Shown in pieces: positions 6,741 through 13,525 of a DNA stretch of 15,519 bases. The notes below the pieces were generated by a model. It worked only from the letters and a program-made list of their open reading frames with translations. It ran no database searches and was not told the origin of the DNA. Origin of the DNA: Deltaproteobacteria bacterium (lineage in GTDB: Bacteria; Desulfobacterota; Deferrimicrobia; Deferrimicrobiales; Deferrimicrobiaceae); assembly GCA_003105225.1 (NCBI GenBank), contig PQAK01000119.1, positions 1 through 15,519 on the forward strand, written 5' to 3'. The translations under genes were made by a program, and so were the position numbers. Positions within the stretch are counted from its first letter, which is position 1. The number at the start of each line of letters is the position of its first letter.

Positions 6741-6931
6741 CGGGACTCTCCCATCTCCTCCACCCGGAGAAGGAACTTGACCTTTTCCACCATCCCCCGG
6801 ATCTCGGGGGTATCCTTGCGCACCACGGACCGGTTGACGTGCGTCAGCCCCAGCCCCCGGACCACCCGGCGGTGCGCCTCGCGATGGCCGCTCAATCCGC
6901 GCGTCAACGTGATCTTCAAGGTTTTGCTCAT
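6737..6931 (-). CDS. rpmD: 50S ribosomal protein L30
   Basis: L30 is a small 50S protein found in many but not all bacteria. The 64 residues begin MSKTLKITLTRGLSGHREAH and continue RRVVRGLGLTHVNRSVVRKD, TPEIRGMVEKVKFLLRVEE, the normal ferredoxin-like fold and length. It overlaps its upstream neighbour rpsE and its downstream neighbour rplO by four bases each (ATGA), so all three are probably translated in series. Its presence between rpsE and rplO is the standard spc order. Confidence 0.97.
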   Translation of the reverse strand: MSKTLKITLTRGLSGHREAHRRVVRGLGLTHVNRSVVRKDTPEIRGMVEKVKFLLRVEEMGESR

Positions 6932-7428
6932 GCCGACGCCTCTTCTTCCTTCGGCCCGCGGGTCCCCGAGATCTGGGCGGGAGTCCGCAGCTGGCTCAGG
7001 CCGTTGATGGCCGCCTTCACGAGATTGTGCGGGTTGTTGCTCCCGAGCGACTTCGTGAGGATGTTCGAGATCCCGGCGGACTCGATGACCGCCCGCACCC
7101 CGCCGCCGGCGATGACGCCGGTCCCCGGGGAGGCCGGCCGGATCACGACCCGGCTGGCGCCGAACTCTCCCATCACCTCGTACGGGATCGTCCCGTTCAC
7201 CAGGGGGACCTCGATCAGCGACCGCTTCGCGTTCTGCACCGCCTTGCGGATCGCGTCGGGGACCTCGTTCGCCTTCCCCAGGCCCGTCCCGACGTGCCCG
7301 TTCCCGTCGCCGACGACGACCACGGCGCTGAAGGAGAACCGCCGGCCGCCCTTGACGACCTTGGCGACGCGGCTGATGTGCACGACGCGGTCCTTGAGCT
7401 CCAGACCTTCCGGATTCACTCTCTTCAA
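6928..7428 (-). CDS. rpsE: 30S ribosomal protein S5
   Basis: S5 contributes to decoding accuracy and mRNA unwinding at the 30S entry tunnel. The 166 residues show the dsRBD-like N-terminal domain (LKDRVVHISRVAKVVKGGRR, FSFSAVVVVGDGNGHVGTGL) and the C-terminal domain (RVVIRPASPGTGVIAGGGVR, LGSNNPHNLVKAAINGL). VVKGGRRFSFSA is the loop where spectinomycin resistance changes occur; it looks wild type. The start is TTG with GGGAGG about five bases upstream, giving MKRVNPEGLELKDRV, which fits the family. A GTG at codon 4 is a weaker alternative. Confidence 0.98.
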   Translation of the reverse strand: MKRVNPEGLELKDRVVHISRVAKVVKGGRRFSFSAVVVVGDGNGHVGTGLGKANEVPDAIRKAVQNAKRSLIEVPLVNGTIPYEVMGEFGASRVVIRPASPGTGVIAGGGVRAVIESAGISNILTKSLGSNNPHNLVKAAINGLSQLRTPAQISGTRGPKEEEASA

Positions 7429-7447
7429 ACGTCCCTCCCTGTACGCT

Positions 7448-7459
7448 CGCTCGAAAGCG
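7448..7459 (-). other. small hairpin directly after rplR stop
   Basis: On the transcript, CGCT-TTCG-AGCG makes a perfect 4-bp stem capped by a UUCG tetraloop, starting at the first base after the rplR TAA. The stem is short, but UUCG loops are unusually stable. No U tract follows. It lies upstream of the rpsE Shine-Dalgarno sequence. Confidence 0.35.
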
Positions 7460-7828
7460 TTAGAATTCCAGGCCCGATTCCCGGGCGCCGTCCGCGAGAG
7501 CCTTGATCCGCCCGTGATAGAGGAAGCCGTTCCTGTCGAAAACCACCTTGCGGATATTGTGCTCGGCAGCCTTCCTGCCGATCAGCTCGCCCACCTTCTT
7601 CGCGGCGTCGCTCTTCTTCAATCCCTCGATCTCGCCTCGGATTTCCGGGCTCAAGGTCGAGGCCGCGAGGATCGTCGAGCCCGTGGAATCGACCACGAGC
7701 TGCGCGTAGATGTGCTTCGCGCTCCGGAACACCGAGAGGCGAGGACGCTGCTCCGTTCCGAAGATCCGGGTCCGGACCCTTGCCTTCCGCTTCTGCCGTG
7801 CTTCTTCCCGCATATTGGTCTGGCTCAT
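7460..7828 (-). CDS. rplR: 50S ribosomal protein L18
   Basis: L18 binds 5S rRNA with L5 and anchors it in the central protuberance. The 122 residues contain a basic N-terminus (REEARQKRKARVRTRIFG), then RPRLSVFRSAKHIYAQLVVD, KKVGELIGRKAAEHNIRKVV and the C-terminal FDRNGFLYHGRIKALADGAR, all typical. It starts with ATG; GGAG lies about 11 bases upstream, so the ribosome-binding site is only moderate. The 49-base spacer from rplF is the longest between genes in the window. Confidence 0.98.
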   Translation of the reverse strand: MSQTNMREEARQKRKARVRTRIFGTEQRPRLSVFRSAKHIYAQLVVDSTGSTILAASTLSPEIRGEIEGLKKSDAAKKVGELIGRKAAEHNIRKVVFDRNGFLYHGRIKALADGARESGLEF

Positions 7829-7862
7829 GGCTCGTGCTGCTCCGTCCTGGGATTTCCCTGCC

Positions 7863-7877
7863 CCCGGTGGGTCCGGG
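7863..7877 (-). other. GC hairpin directly after rplF stop
   Basis: On the transcript, CCCGG-ACCCA-CCGGG makes a 5-bp all-GC stem with a 5-base loop, beginning at the first base after the rplF TAA. A smaller GGG-AAAT-CCC stem follows in the same spacer. Neither has a U tract. Confidence 0.35.
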
Positions 7878-8411
7878 TTATTTGCCGGCCGCCTTGCCCA
7901 CCTTCTTGATCAGTTTCTCCCCGCGATACCGGATCCCCTTGAGCTTGTACACGTCCGGCCGCCGGAGCCTGCGGATCCTGGCCGCGGTCTCCCCGACCAG
8001 CTCCTTGTCGATCCCGTTGACCTTGATGACGGTGTTCGCCTCGACCTCCGCGCTGATCCCCTCCGGCAGCGGAAAGACCACCGGGTGGGAGTATCCCAGG
8101 GCGAGGTGCAGCGCCCCCTTCTTGGCCTCGGCCTTGTATCCGACCCCGACGATGTCCAGGGTCTTCGTGAACCCCTCCGTCACCCCCTTGACCATGTTGG
8201 CCACGACGGTGCGGTACATCCCGAACAGGTTCCGCCGGTCCGCCGAACCGAGCGACAGGACGATCTTCCCCTCCGCGACGTCCACCTTCACCGGGCCGGG
8301 GATGGGCCGCGACAGCTTCCCCTTCTTCCCGGAGACGACCATGCTGCCGTCCTGCAGCTGCACGGTCACCCCGGAAGGTAGAACCACCGGAACTTTGCCG
8401 ATTCTGGACAT
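7878..8411 (-). CDS. rplF: 50S ribosomal protein L6
   Basis: L6 lies at the base of the L7/L12 stalk near the sarcin-ricin loop. The 177 residues match the family: MSRIGKVPVVLPSGVTVQ at the start, two duplicated alpha/beta domains, and LDIVGVGYKAEAKKGALHLA (85-104) at their junction. The C-terminal signature differs from the usual PEPYKGKGIRY: here it reads RPDVYKLKGIRY (151-162), preceded by ELVGETAARIRRLR. The rest is ordinary. It starts with ATG, 33 bases after rpsH. Confidence 0.97.
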   Translation of the reverse strand: MSRIGKVPVVLPSGVTVQLQDGSMVVSGKKGKLSRPIPGPVKVDVAEGKIVLSLGSADRRNLFGMYRTVVANMVKGVTEGFTKTLDIVGVGYKAEAKKGALHLALGYSHPVVFPLPEGISAEVEANTVIKVNGIDKELVGETAARIRRLRRPDVYKLKGIRYRGEKLIKKVGKAAGK

Positions 8412-8444
8412 CTCATCCCTCCGAAAGTGGACCCCGAAAGCCGC

Positions 8445-8843
8445 CTACCATACCTCGCAGAGCAGTTCCCCGCCGATGGAGAGCTTCTTCGCCTTTTCCC
8501 CGGTCATGACCCCCCGGGACGTGGAGATGATGGCGACCCCGAAGCCGTTCTTCACGGTCGGGATGTCGTCCTTCCCCACGTACACCCTCCGGCCGGGGCG
8601 GCTCACCCGTTTCATCCCCTTGATCGCGTAGCCCGCCTCGGGAACGCTCTTCAGGAAGATCTTGAGGGTGGGCTGGTTCTTCTCGGCGATCACCCGGAAA
8701 TTCCGGATGAAGCCCTCTTCCTTCAGGATCCGGGCGACGTTCTCCAGCACGTGGGAGCAGGGCAATTCCAGCTGCTCGAACCGCGCCATCTGGGCGTTGC
8801 GGATCCTCGCCAGCAGGTTCGATACATGGTCGTTGATGGCCAT
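8445..8843 (-). CDS. rpsH: 30S ribosomal protein S8
   Basis: S8 binds the central domain of 16S rRNA early in 30S assembly; in E. coli it also represses the spc operon by binding at the rplE start. The 132 residues show MAINDHVSNLLARIRNAQMA, EGFIRNFRV, MKRVSRPGRRVYVGKDDIPT and the C-terminal STSRGVMTGEKAKKLSIGGE ending LLCEVW. It starts with ATG ten bases after rpsN. I could not see an S8-like regulatory target at rplE by eye. Confidence 0.98.
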   Translation of the reverse strand: MAINDHVSNLLARIRNAQMARFEQLELPCSHVLENVARILKEEGFIRNFRVIAEKNQPTLKIFLKSVPEAGYAIKGMKRVSRPGRRVYVGKDDIPTVKNGFGVAIISTSRGVMTGEKAKKLSIGGELLCEVW

Positions 8844-8853
8844 CGCCCCTCCC

Positions 8854-9039
8854 CTACCAGCTCGCCTTGATCACGCCGGGGAGCTCGCCCCGCAGGGCCA
8901 GCTCCCGGAGGCAGATCCGGCACAGGCGGAACTTGCGATAGAAGGCGCGGGGCCTTCCGCAGCGGGGGCAGCGGTTATATTTCCGAACCCCGAATTTCGG
9001 CGTCCTCTTCGCCTTTGCGGCAATCGACTTCTTGGCCAA
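8854..9039 (-). CDS. rpsN: 30S ribosomal protein S14, type Z (zinc-binding)
   Basis: S14 is a late-assembly protein of the 30S head. This is the short zinc form: 61 residues, with ligands C24, C27, C40 and C43 in YNRCPRCGRPRAFYRKFRLC and RICLRELALRGELPG, ending KASW. The longer cysteine-free S14 of E. coli is about 100 residues. The start is TTG behind GAGGAGGGG; it gives MAKKSIAAKAKRTPKF, as expected. In bacteria with both forms, the Zur-controlled zinc-free copy sits elsewhere; none is in this window. Confidence 0.98.
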   Translation of the reverse strand: MAKKSIAAKAKRTPKFGVRKYNRCPRCGRPRAFYRKFRLCRICLRELALRGELPGVIKASW

Positions 9040-9060
9040 ATCCCCTCCTCCTCTTCTTCC

Positions 9061-9600
9061 CTAGGCCCGGAACGGCATCCCGAGGAGGCGAAGCAGTTCC
9101 ATCCCCTCCTCGTCGGTGCGGGCGGTGGTTACGATCGTTATGTTCATACCCTTGATTTTGTCTATTTTATCGTAGTTTATCTCCGGGAATATGATCTGTT
9201 CCTTGATGCCCAGGGTATAGTTGCCGCGGCCGTCGAATCCCTTGGGGGAGACTCCCTTGAAGTCGCGCACGCGGGGGAGCGCCACGGCCAGCAGCTTGTC
9301 GAGGAAGTGATACATCCGGTCGCGCCGGAGCGTCACCTTCATCCCGATGGGGACGCCGGCCCGCAGCTTGAAGTTCGAGATGCTTTTCCGGGCCTTCGTG
9401 ATCACGGGCTTCTGCCCGGCGATGATCCCGATCTCTTCCGCCGCCGAGTCCAGGATCTTGATGTTTTCGATCGCCTCGCCCAGTCCCATGTTGATGATGA
9501 CCTTGTCAAGCTTCGGGACCTGCATCGGGTTCTTGTACCCGAACTTCTCCTTCAGCTTGGGGACGACTTCCGACTTGTAGACATCGTTCAACCTTGCCAT
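9061..9600 (-). CDS. rplE: 50S ribosomal protein L5
   Basis: L5 binds 5S rRNA and contacts P-site tRNA and the S13 bridge. The 179 residues are the standard length: MARLNDVYKSEVVPKLKEKF, VPKLDKVIINMGLGEAI, GQKPVITKARKSISNFKLRA, GVPIGMKVTLRRDRMYHFLD, and the C-terminal DEEGMELLRLLGMPFRA. It starts with ATG. Codons for INYDKIDKIKGMNIT (about 9135-9180) use ATA and AAA much more than the GC-rich surroundings, a local AT-rich patch within an otherwise ordinary gene. Confidence 0.98.
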   Translation of the reverse strand: MARLNDVYKSEVVPKLKEKFGYKNPMQVPKLDKVIINMGLGEAIENIKILDSAAEEIGIIAGQKPVITKARKSISNFKLRAGVPIGMKVTLRRDRMYHFLDKLLAVALPRVRDFKGVSPKGFDGRGNYTLGIKEQIIFPEINYDKIDKIKGMNITIVTTARTDEEGMELLRLLGMPFRA

Positions 9601-9617
9601 GTCCGTTCACCCCTGTC

Positions 9618-9636
9618 CGCCCCCGCCGGGCGGGCG
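9618..9636 (-). other. GC-rich hairpin after rplX stop
   Basis: On the transcript, five bases after the rplX TAG, CGCCC pairs with GGGCG around a 9-base GC-rich loop that can pair further with a bulge. There is no U tract. It lies upstream of the AGGGG-type ribosome-binding site of rplE, the place where S8 acts in E. coli, but it shows no recognisable S8 target. Confidence 0.35.
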
Positions 9637-9640
9637 ACCG

Positions 9641-9979
9641 CTATTTTTTCTTTTCCTCGAGAATGTCCCCGCACCGCTTGCAGGTGCGGTGTTTCTCCCC
9701 CGACGCGTCCACGCGCATCGCGATGCGCGAGGGCTTGTTGCACTTGTCGCACATGATGAGGACGTTGGAGTACGCCAACGCGGCCTCCTTCTCGATGATG
9801 CCTCCCTGGGGGTTGGTCTTCCCGGGCTTCACGTGGCGCTTCACCATGTTCACCTTCTCGATGACGATGCGCCCCTTCTCCCGGTCGATTTTCAGGACCC
9901 GGCCGACTTTCCCCTTTTCCCTGCCGGTCATGACCTTGACGATGTCGTTTTTCTTCACGTGCAGCGTGCCCTCGGGCAT
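9641..9979 (-). CDS. rplX: 50S ribosomal protein L24 with cysteine pairs
   Basis: L24 initiates 50S assembly and later sits beside the exit tunnel. The 112 residues carry the KOW motif near the N-terminus (KKNDIVKVMTGREKGKVGRV, 9-28), then NMVKRHVKPGKTNPQGGI. The C-terminal part holds C77-x2-C80 and C100-x2-C103, the zinc-ribbon-like pattern found in many non-enteric L24 proteins. It starts with ATG, 22 bases after rplN. The end is basic and acidic mixed (ILEEKKK). Confidence 0.98.
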   Translation of the reverse strand: MPEGTLHVKKNDIVKVMTGREKGKVGRVLKIDREKGRIVIEKVNMVKRHVKPGKTNPQGGIIEKEAALAYSNVLIMCDKCNKPSRIAMRVDASGEKHRTCKRCGDILEEKKK

Positions 9980-10001
9980 ATCGCTTCCTCTCCCCCCCGC
10001 C

Positions 10002-10370
10002 CTACAGGACTTCGGGCGCCAGGGATATGATCTTCATGAATTTCTTGGCCCGGAGCTCCCGGGCCACCGGCCCGAAGATGCGGGTGCCGATCGGCTCCAT
10101 CTGGGGGTTGATCAGCACCGCCGAGTTCTGGTCGAACCGGAGGTAGCTGCCGTCCGCCCGCCCGACCTCCTTGGTCGTCCGGACCACGACGGCCTTGTAG
10201 ACGTCCCCCTTCTTCACCTTCCCGTGGGGGATTGCCTCCTTGACGCTCACGACGATGATGTCGCCGACGCCCGCGTACCTGCGCCTGCTGCCGCCCAGCA
10301 CCTTGATGCAGCAGAGGCGCTTCGCGCCGGAGTTGTCGGCGGCGTCCAGCATGGTCTGCATTTGGATCAT
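10002..10370 (-). CDS. rplN: 50S ribosomal protein L14
   Basis: L14 lies on the inter-subunit face of the 50S subunit, forms a bridge to 16S rRNA and is the docking site of the silencing factor RsfS. The 122 residues match E. coli exactly in length: MIQMQTMLDAADNSGAKRLC, the signature GVGDIIVVSVKEAIPHGKVK, YLRFDQNSAVLINPQMEPIG and TRIFGPVARELRAKKFMKII. It starts with ATG, and no residue stands out as odd. It opens the spc block, 24 bases after rpsQ. Confidence 0.99.
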   Translation of the reverse strand: MIQMQTMLDAADNSGAKRLCCIKVLGGSRRRYAGVGDIIVVSVKEAIPHGKVKKGDVYKAVVVRTTKEVGRADGSYLRFDQNSAVLINPQMEPIGTRIFGPVARELRAKKFMKIISLAPEVL

Positions 10371-10394
10371 GGCGTACGCTCTCCGCTCTTGGGG

Positions 10395-10658
10395 TTACCG
10401 GACCACCGGCCGCTCGATCAGCCGGCCGACGCGCCACCGCTTCTCCTTGCTCAAGGGGCGCGTCTCGACGATCTCCACCCGGTCGCCGACCCGGAACTCG
10501 TTCTTCTCGTCGTGCGCCTTGTAGGTCGTCCGGCGCTTCACGTATTTCTTGTACACGGGGTGCGGAACCAGCCGCTCCACGCGGACCACGACCGTCTTGT
10601 CCATCCGGTCGCTCACCACCGTCCCCACCTTGGTCTTCCGAATCCCCCGGCTCTCCAT
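10395..10658 (-). CDS. rpsQ: 30S ribosomal protein S17
   Basis: S17 is an OB-fold protein that binds 16S rRNA early in 30S assembly. I place the start at the ATG at 10658 (87 residues, MESRGIRKTKVGTVVSDRMD), because GGAG lies six bases upstream and the family begins this way. An in-frame ATG 18 bases earlier, at 10676, one base after the rpmC stop, would add MGAETA and has a poorer site. The signature KTVVVRVERLVPHPVYKKYV and the RPLSKEKRWRVGRLIE end are typical. Confidence 0.96.
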   Translation of the reverse strand: MESRGIRKTKVGTVVSDRMDKTVVVRVERLVPHPVYKKYVKRRTTYKAHDEKNEFRVGDRVEIVETRPLSKEKRWRVGRLIERPVVR

Positions 10659-10677
10659 CGCTGTCTCCGCACCCATC

Positions 10678-10887
10678 TTAATTGGCCTTCCCTTCCGCCG
10701 CCCGGGACTTCCCGCGCAGGAGCGTGATCACGCGCGCCAGGTCCCGCCTGCGGTTGCGGATCAGCATCTTGTTGTCCAGCGCGGACGCCGCGCGCTTCAT
10801 CTTCAGGCGGAAGATCTCGTCGCGCAGCTCCCGCTCCTTCTGGCGGAGCTCCTCCGCCGCCATCTCTTTCCATTCTCTCCGCTTCAT
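10678..10887 (-). CDS. rpmC: 50S ribosomal protein L29
   Basis: L29 sits at the exit tunnel rim next to L23, where SRP and trigger factor dock. The 69 residues form the usual two-helix hairpin: MKRREWKEMAAEELRQKERE, then LRDEIFRLKMKRAASALDNK and RNRRRDLARVITLLRGK. The first ATG aligns with the family start. It lies six bases after rplP and about one base from the longer rpsQ reading, the tightest packing of the S10 block. Confidence 0.97.
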   Translation of the reverse strand: MKRREWKEMAAEELRQKERELRDEIFRLKMKRAASALDNKMLIRNRRRDLARVITLLRGKSRAAEGKAN

Positions 10888-10893
10888 GGGCGC

Positions 10894-11304
10894 CTACCCC
10901 TCCCTCGACAGGAACTTCGTCTGTATCGGGAGCTTGTGTCCCGCCAGCCGGAAGGCCTCGCGGGCCGTCGCTTCGTCGACCCCCTCGATCTCGTACAGGA
11001 CGCGGCCGGGCTTCACCACGCAGACCCACTCCTCGGGCGCCCCCTTCCCCTTCCCCATGCGGGTCTCGGCGGGCTTCTTCGTGATCGGCTTGTCGGGGAA
11101 GATCCGGATCCAGATCTTCCCGCCGCGCTTGATGAACCGCGTCATGGCGACGCGCGCGGCCTCGATCTGCCGGGAGGTGATCCACCCCGCCGCGGAGGCC
11201 TTGACGCCGTAATCGCCGAAGTTGAGCGTGCTGCCCGCCAGCGATTTGCCGCGCCGCCGGCCTTTCTGCGTCTTGCGGAACTTCACCCTCTTGGGAGCCA
11301 GCAT
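10894..11304 (-). CDS. rplP: 50S ribosomal protein L16
   Basis: L16 contacts the A-site tRNA elbow and is needed for peptidyl transfer and late 50S assembly. The 136 residues equal E. coli L16 in length: MLAPKRVKFRKTQKGRRRGK, ITSRQIEAARVAMTRFIKRG and PITKKPAETRMGKGKGAPEE, which includes the arginine region hydroxylated in E. coli (R81). The C-terminus is AGHKLPIQTKFLSREG. It starts with ATG, 14 bases after rpsC. Confidence 0.99.
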   Translation of the reverse strand: MLAPKRVKFRKTQKGRRRGKSLAGSTLNFGDYGVKASAAGWITSRQIEAARVAMTRFIKRGGKIWIRIFPDKPITKKPAETRMGKGKGAPEEWVCVVKPGRVLYEIEGVDEATAREAFRLAGHKLPIQTKFLSREG

Positions 11305-11318
11305 CGATCCTTACTCTC

Positions 11319-11972
11319 CTATTCGGTTTTCGAAGCGGGGGCGACGGAGGGCAGTATCTCTCCCTTGTAGATCCACACTTTCACCCCGATCGTACCGTAC
11401 GTGGTCCTCGCCTGCGCGAACCCGTAATCGATGTCGGCCCGCAGGGTGTGCAGCGGTACGCGCCCTTCGCGGTACCATTCCGTCCGCGCCATTTCCGCCC
11501 CGCCCAGCCGTCCCGCGACCTGGATCTTGATCCCCTTCGCGCCGAGCTTCATCGAGGAGAGGACGGTCTTCTTCATCGCGCGCCGGAAGGCCACGCGCCG
11601 CTCCAGCTGCATCGCGACGTTCTCCGCCGTCAGCTGGGCGTCGGTCTCCGGCCTGCGGATCTCCTGGATCGTGATGGACACCTCGCGGTCCGTGAACTTC
11701 AGGAGGTCCTTCTTGAGGTTCTCGATCTCCGCCCCCTTCTTCCCGATGACGATCCCCGGGCGGGCGGTGTGGATGACGACGTGCACGCGGTTCGACTTCC
11801 GCTCGATCTCCACGGCCGCCACGCCGGCGTGGACCAGCCGGCCCTTGACGTAGGACCGGATGCGGAGATCCTCTTGCAGGTAGTGGGCGTATTCCTTCTC
11901 CGAATACCACCGCGACCGCCACGTCTTGATGATCCCCAGCCGAAACCCGTACGGATGCGTCTTCTGTCCCAA
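11319..11972 (-). CDS. rpsC: 30S ribosomal protein S3
   Basis: S3 forms part of the mRNA entry channel and has helicase activity with S4 and S5. The 217 residues show MGQKTHPYGFRLGIIKTWRS, a type II KH domain with its GxxG loop at GIVIGKKGAEIENLKKDL (73-90), and the C-terminal domain with GRLGGAEMARTEWYREGRVP (154-173) and GVKVWIYKGE. It is somewhat shorter than E. coli S3 (233) because the C-terminal tail is trimmed. The start is TTG, five bases after AAGGAGG, a strong site. Confidence 0.98.
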   Translation of the reverse strand: MGQKTHPYGFRLGIIKTWRSRWYSEKEYAHYLQEDLRIRSYVKGRLVHAGVAAVEIERKSNRVHVVIHTARPGIVIGKKGAEIENLKKDLLKFTDREVSITIQEIRRPETDAQLTAENVAMQLERRVAFRRAMKKTVLSSMKLGAKGIKIQVAGRLGGAEMARTEWYREGRVPLHTLRADIDYGFAQARTTYGTIGVKVWIYKGEILPSVAPASKTE

Positions 11973-12015
11973 AAGTCCCTCCTTATTTCACGCTGCGCGG
12001 CATCAAAGGATCCGT

Positions 12016-12348
12016 TTACGCTTCATCGACCACGATCGTGATGTGACTGGACCGCCTGCGGTACCGGTGCGCGCGTCCCATCGGCGCCGGGCGGAATCGC
12101 TTCATGGACGCCCCGAGGTCGACGTAGGCCTGCTTCACGTACAGGGTGTCCAGGTCGATGACGCCCGTCTGCCCCGCGTTCGCCACGGCCGAATCGAGCA
12201 CCTTCTTCACGACCGCGGCGGAGGCCTTCTTCGCCAGGTTCAGGACCGTCCGCGCCTCGGAGACCTTCTTCCCGCGGATCAGGTCGACCACCAGCCGCGC
12301 CTTCCTGGGAGACACGCGCATGAACTTCGCCGTCGCTCTTGTTTCCAT
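12016..12348 (-). CDS. rplV: 50S ribosomal protein L22
   Basis: L22 lines the exit tunnel with a long beta hairpin, where macrolide resistance changes and arrest-peptide contacts occur. The 110 residues match the family: TRATAKFMRVSPRKARLVVD, LIRGKKVSEARTVLNLAKKA, and the hairpin MKRFRPAPMGRAHRYRRRSS (about 81-100), ending HITIVVDEA. The hairpin looks full length, with no deletion. It starts with ATG, 24 bases after rpsS. Confidence 0.98.
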   Translation of the reverse strand: METRATAKFMRVSPRKARLVVDLIRGKKVSEARTVLNLAKKASAAVVKKVLDSAVANAGQTGVIDLDTLYVKQAYVDLGASMKRFRPAPMGRAHRYRRRSSHITIVVDEA

Positions 12349-12372
12349 CGCACCCTCTCCTTCAACGCGCCC

Positions 12373-12654
12373 TTACTTCTTGACCTTCGCCTTGCGGTCC
12401 CCGGAATGGCTGTGGAAGGTCCTCGTCGGGGAGAACTCGCCGAGCTTGTGCCCCACCATGTTCTCGGTCACGAACACCGGCATGAACTTCCTGCCGTTGT
12501 GGACCGCGAACGTGTACCCGACCATGTCGGGGGTGATCGTCGACCGCCGGGACCAGGTCTTGATGACCTTCTTCTCCCCCGTGTCGACCGCCTTGCGCAC
12601 CTTGCGCATCAGCCCTTCCTCTACGTACGGTCCCTTCTTTATGGATCGCGCCAC
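12373..12654 (-). CDS. rpsS: 30S ribosomal protein S19
   Basis: S19 pairs with S13 in the 30S head and bridges to the 50S subunit. The 93 residues show the family sequence MARSIKKGPYVEEGLMRKVR, WSRRSTITPDMVGYTFAVHN and GHKLGEFSPTRTFHSHSGDR. The start is GTG; GAGGG lies four bases upstream, and the N-terminus matches other S19 proteins exactly from that codon, so the start is sound. It follows rplB by 21 bases. Confidence 0.98.
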   Translation of the reverse strand: MARSIKKGPYVEEGLMRKVRKAVDTGEKKVIKTWSRRSTITPDMVGYTFAVHNGRKFMPVFVTENMVGHKLGEFSPTRTFHSHSGDRKAKVKK

Positions 12655-12675
12655 TTTGCCCTCGCCCCTTGTCCG

Positions 12676-13497
12676 TTATTTCCTGCGCTTGACGATGTAC
12701 CGGTCCGTGGACGGGTTCTTCCGCGTCTTGTACCCCTTCGTCGGCTTGCCCCAGGGCGTGCAGGGATGCCGCCCGCCGGAGGACTTGCCCTCCCCGCCGC
12801 CCAGCGGGTGGTCGACGGGGTTCATCGCCACGCCCCGCACGGTCGGCCTCGTGCCCAGCCAGCGGCTCCGCCCGGCCTTGCCCAGGGAGACGTTTTCCTG
12901 CTCCACGTTGCTGAGCTGCCCGATGGTGGCCCGGCAGTCCACCGGCACCATCCGCACCTCGCCCGACGGCAGCTTCAGGTGGGCCTGCTTGCCTTCCTTG
13001 GCCATCAACTGGGCGGCCGAACCCGCAGCCCGGGCCATCTGGCCGCCCTTCCCCGGCTTCAGCTCCACGTTGTGCACCAGGGTGCCCACCGGGATGTTGC
13101 GGATGGGGAGCGCGTTCCCCGGCTTGATGTCGGCGCCCGCGCCGGAGACGACCGTGTCCCCCACGGACAGCCCGACCGGGGAGAGGATGTACCGCTTCTC
13201 CCCGTCCGCGTAGTGCAGCAGCGCGATGCGGGCGGAGCGGTTCGGGTCGTATTCGATCGCCGCGACCGTCGCCGGGATGTCCTTCTTGTCCCTCTTGAAA
13301 TCGACGATGCGGTATTTCTGCTTGTGCCCGCCCCCGTGATGCCGGCACGTGATCGATCCCTGGTTGTTCCGGCCTCCCGTGCTCCGCTTCTTCTCCACGA
13401 GCCTCCGTTCCGGCGGCTTCGGGGTCAGGTCCTCGTTGGTGAGGACCGTCATCGCCCGTACGCCGGGAGAGGTCGGCTTGAATTTCCGGATTCCCAT
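12676..13497 (-). CDS. rplB: 50S ribosomal protein L2
   Basis: L2 is needed for subunit association, tRNA binding and peptidyl transferase activity. The 273 residues equal E. coli L2. It begins MGIRKFKPTSPGVRAMTVLT, then SITCRHHGGGHKQKYRIVDF (48-67) and the central RNA-binding core with ELKPGKGGQMARAAGSAA. The signature MNPVDHPLGGGEGKSSGGRH (225-244) contains H230, at the place of the functionally important His229 of E. coli. It ends in NPSTDRYIVKRRK. It starts with ATG, 28 bases after rplW. Confidence 0.99.
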   Translation of the reverse strand: MGIRKFKPTSPGVRAMTVLTNEDLTPKPPERRLVEKKRSTGGRNNQGSITCRHHGGGHKQKYRIVDFKRDKKDIPATVAAIEYDPNRSARIALLHYADGEKRYILSPVGLSVGDTVVSGAGADIKPGNALPIRNIPVGTLVHNVELKPGKGGQMARAAGSAAQLMAKEGKQAHLKLPSGEVRMVPVDCRATIGQLSNVEQENVSLGKAGRSRWLGTRPTVRGVAMNPVDHPLGGGEGKSSGGRHPCTPWGKPTKGYKTRKNPSTDRYIVKRRK

Positions 13498-13525
13498 GTG
13501 GTTCGTCTCCTTCCCGTGCCGTCCG

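Noticed and set aside
10659..10676. An 18-base longer rpsQ start
   Set aside because: The upstream ATG has a poor ribosome-binding site and adds residues not found in the family; the internal ATG has GGAG six bases upstream.
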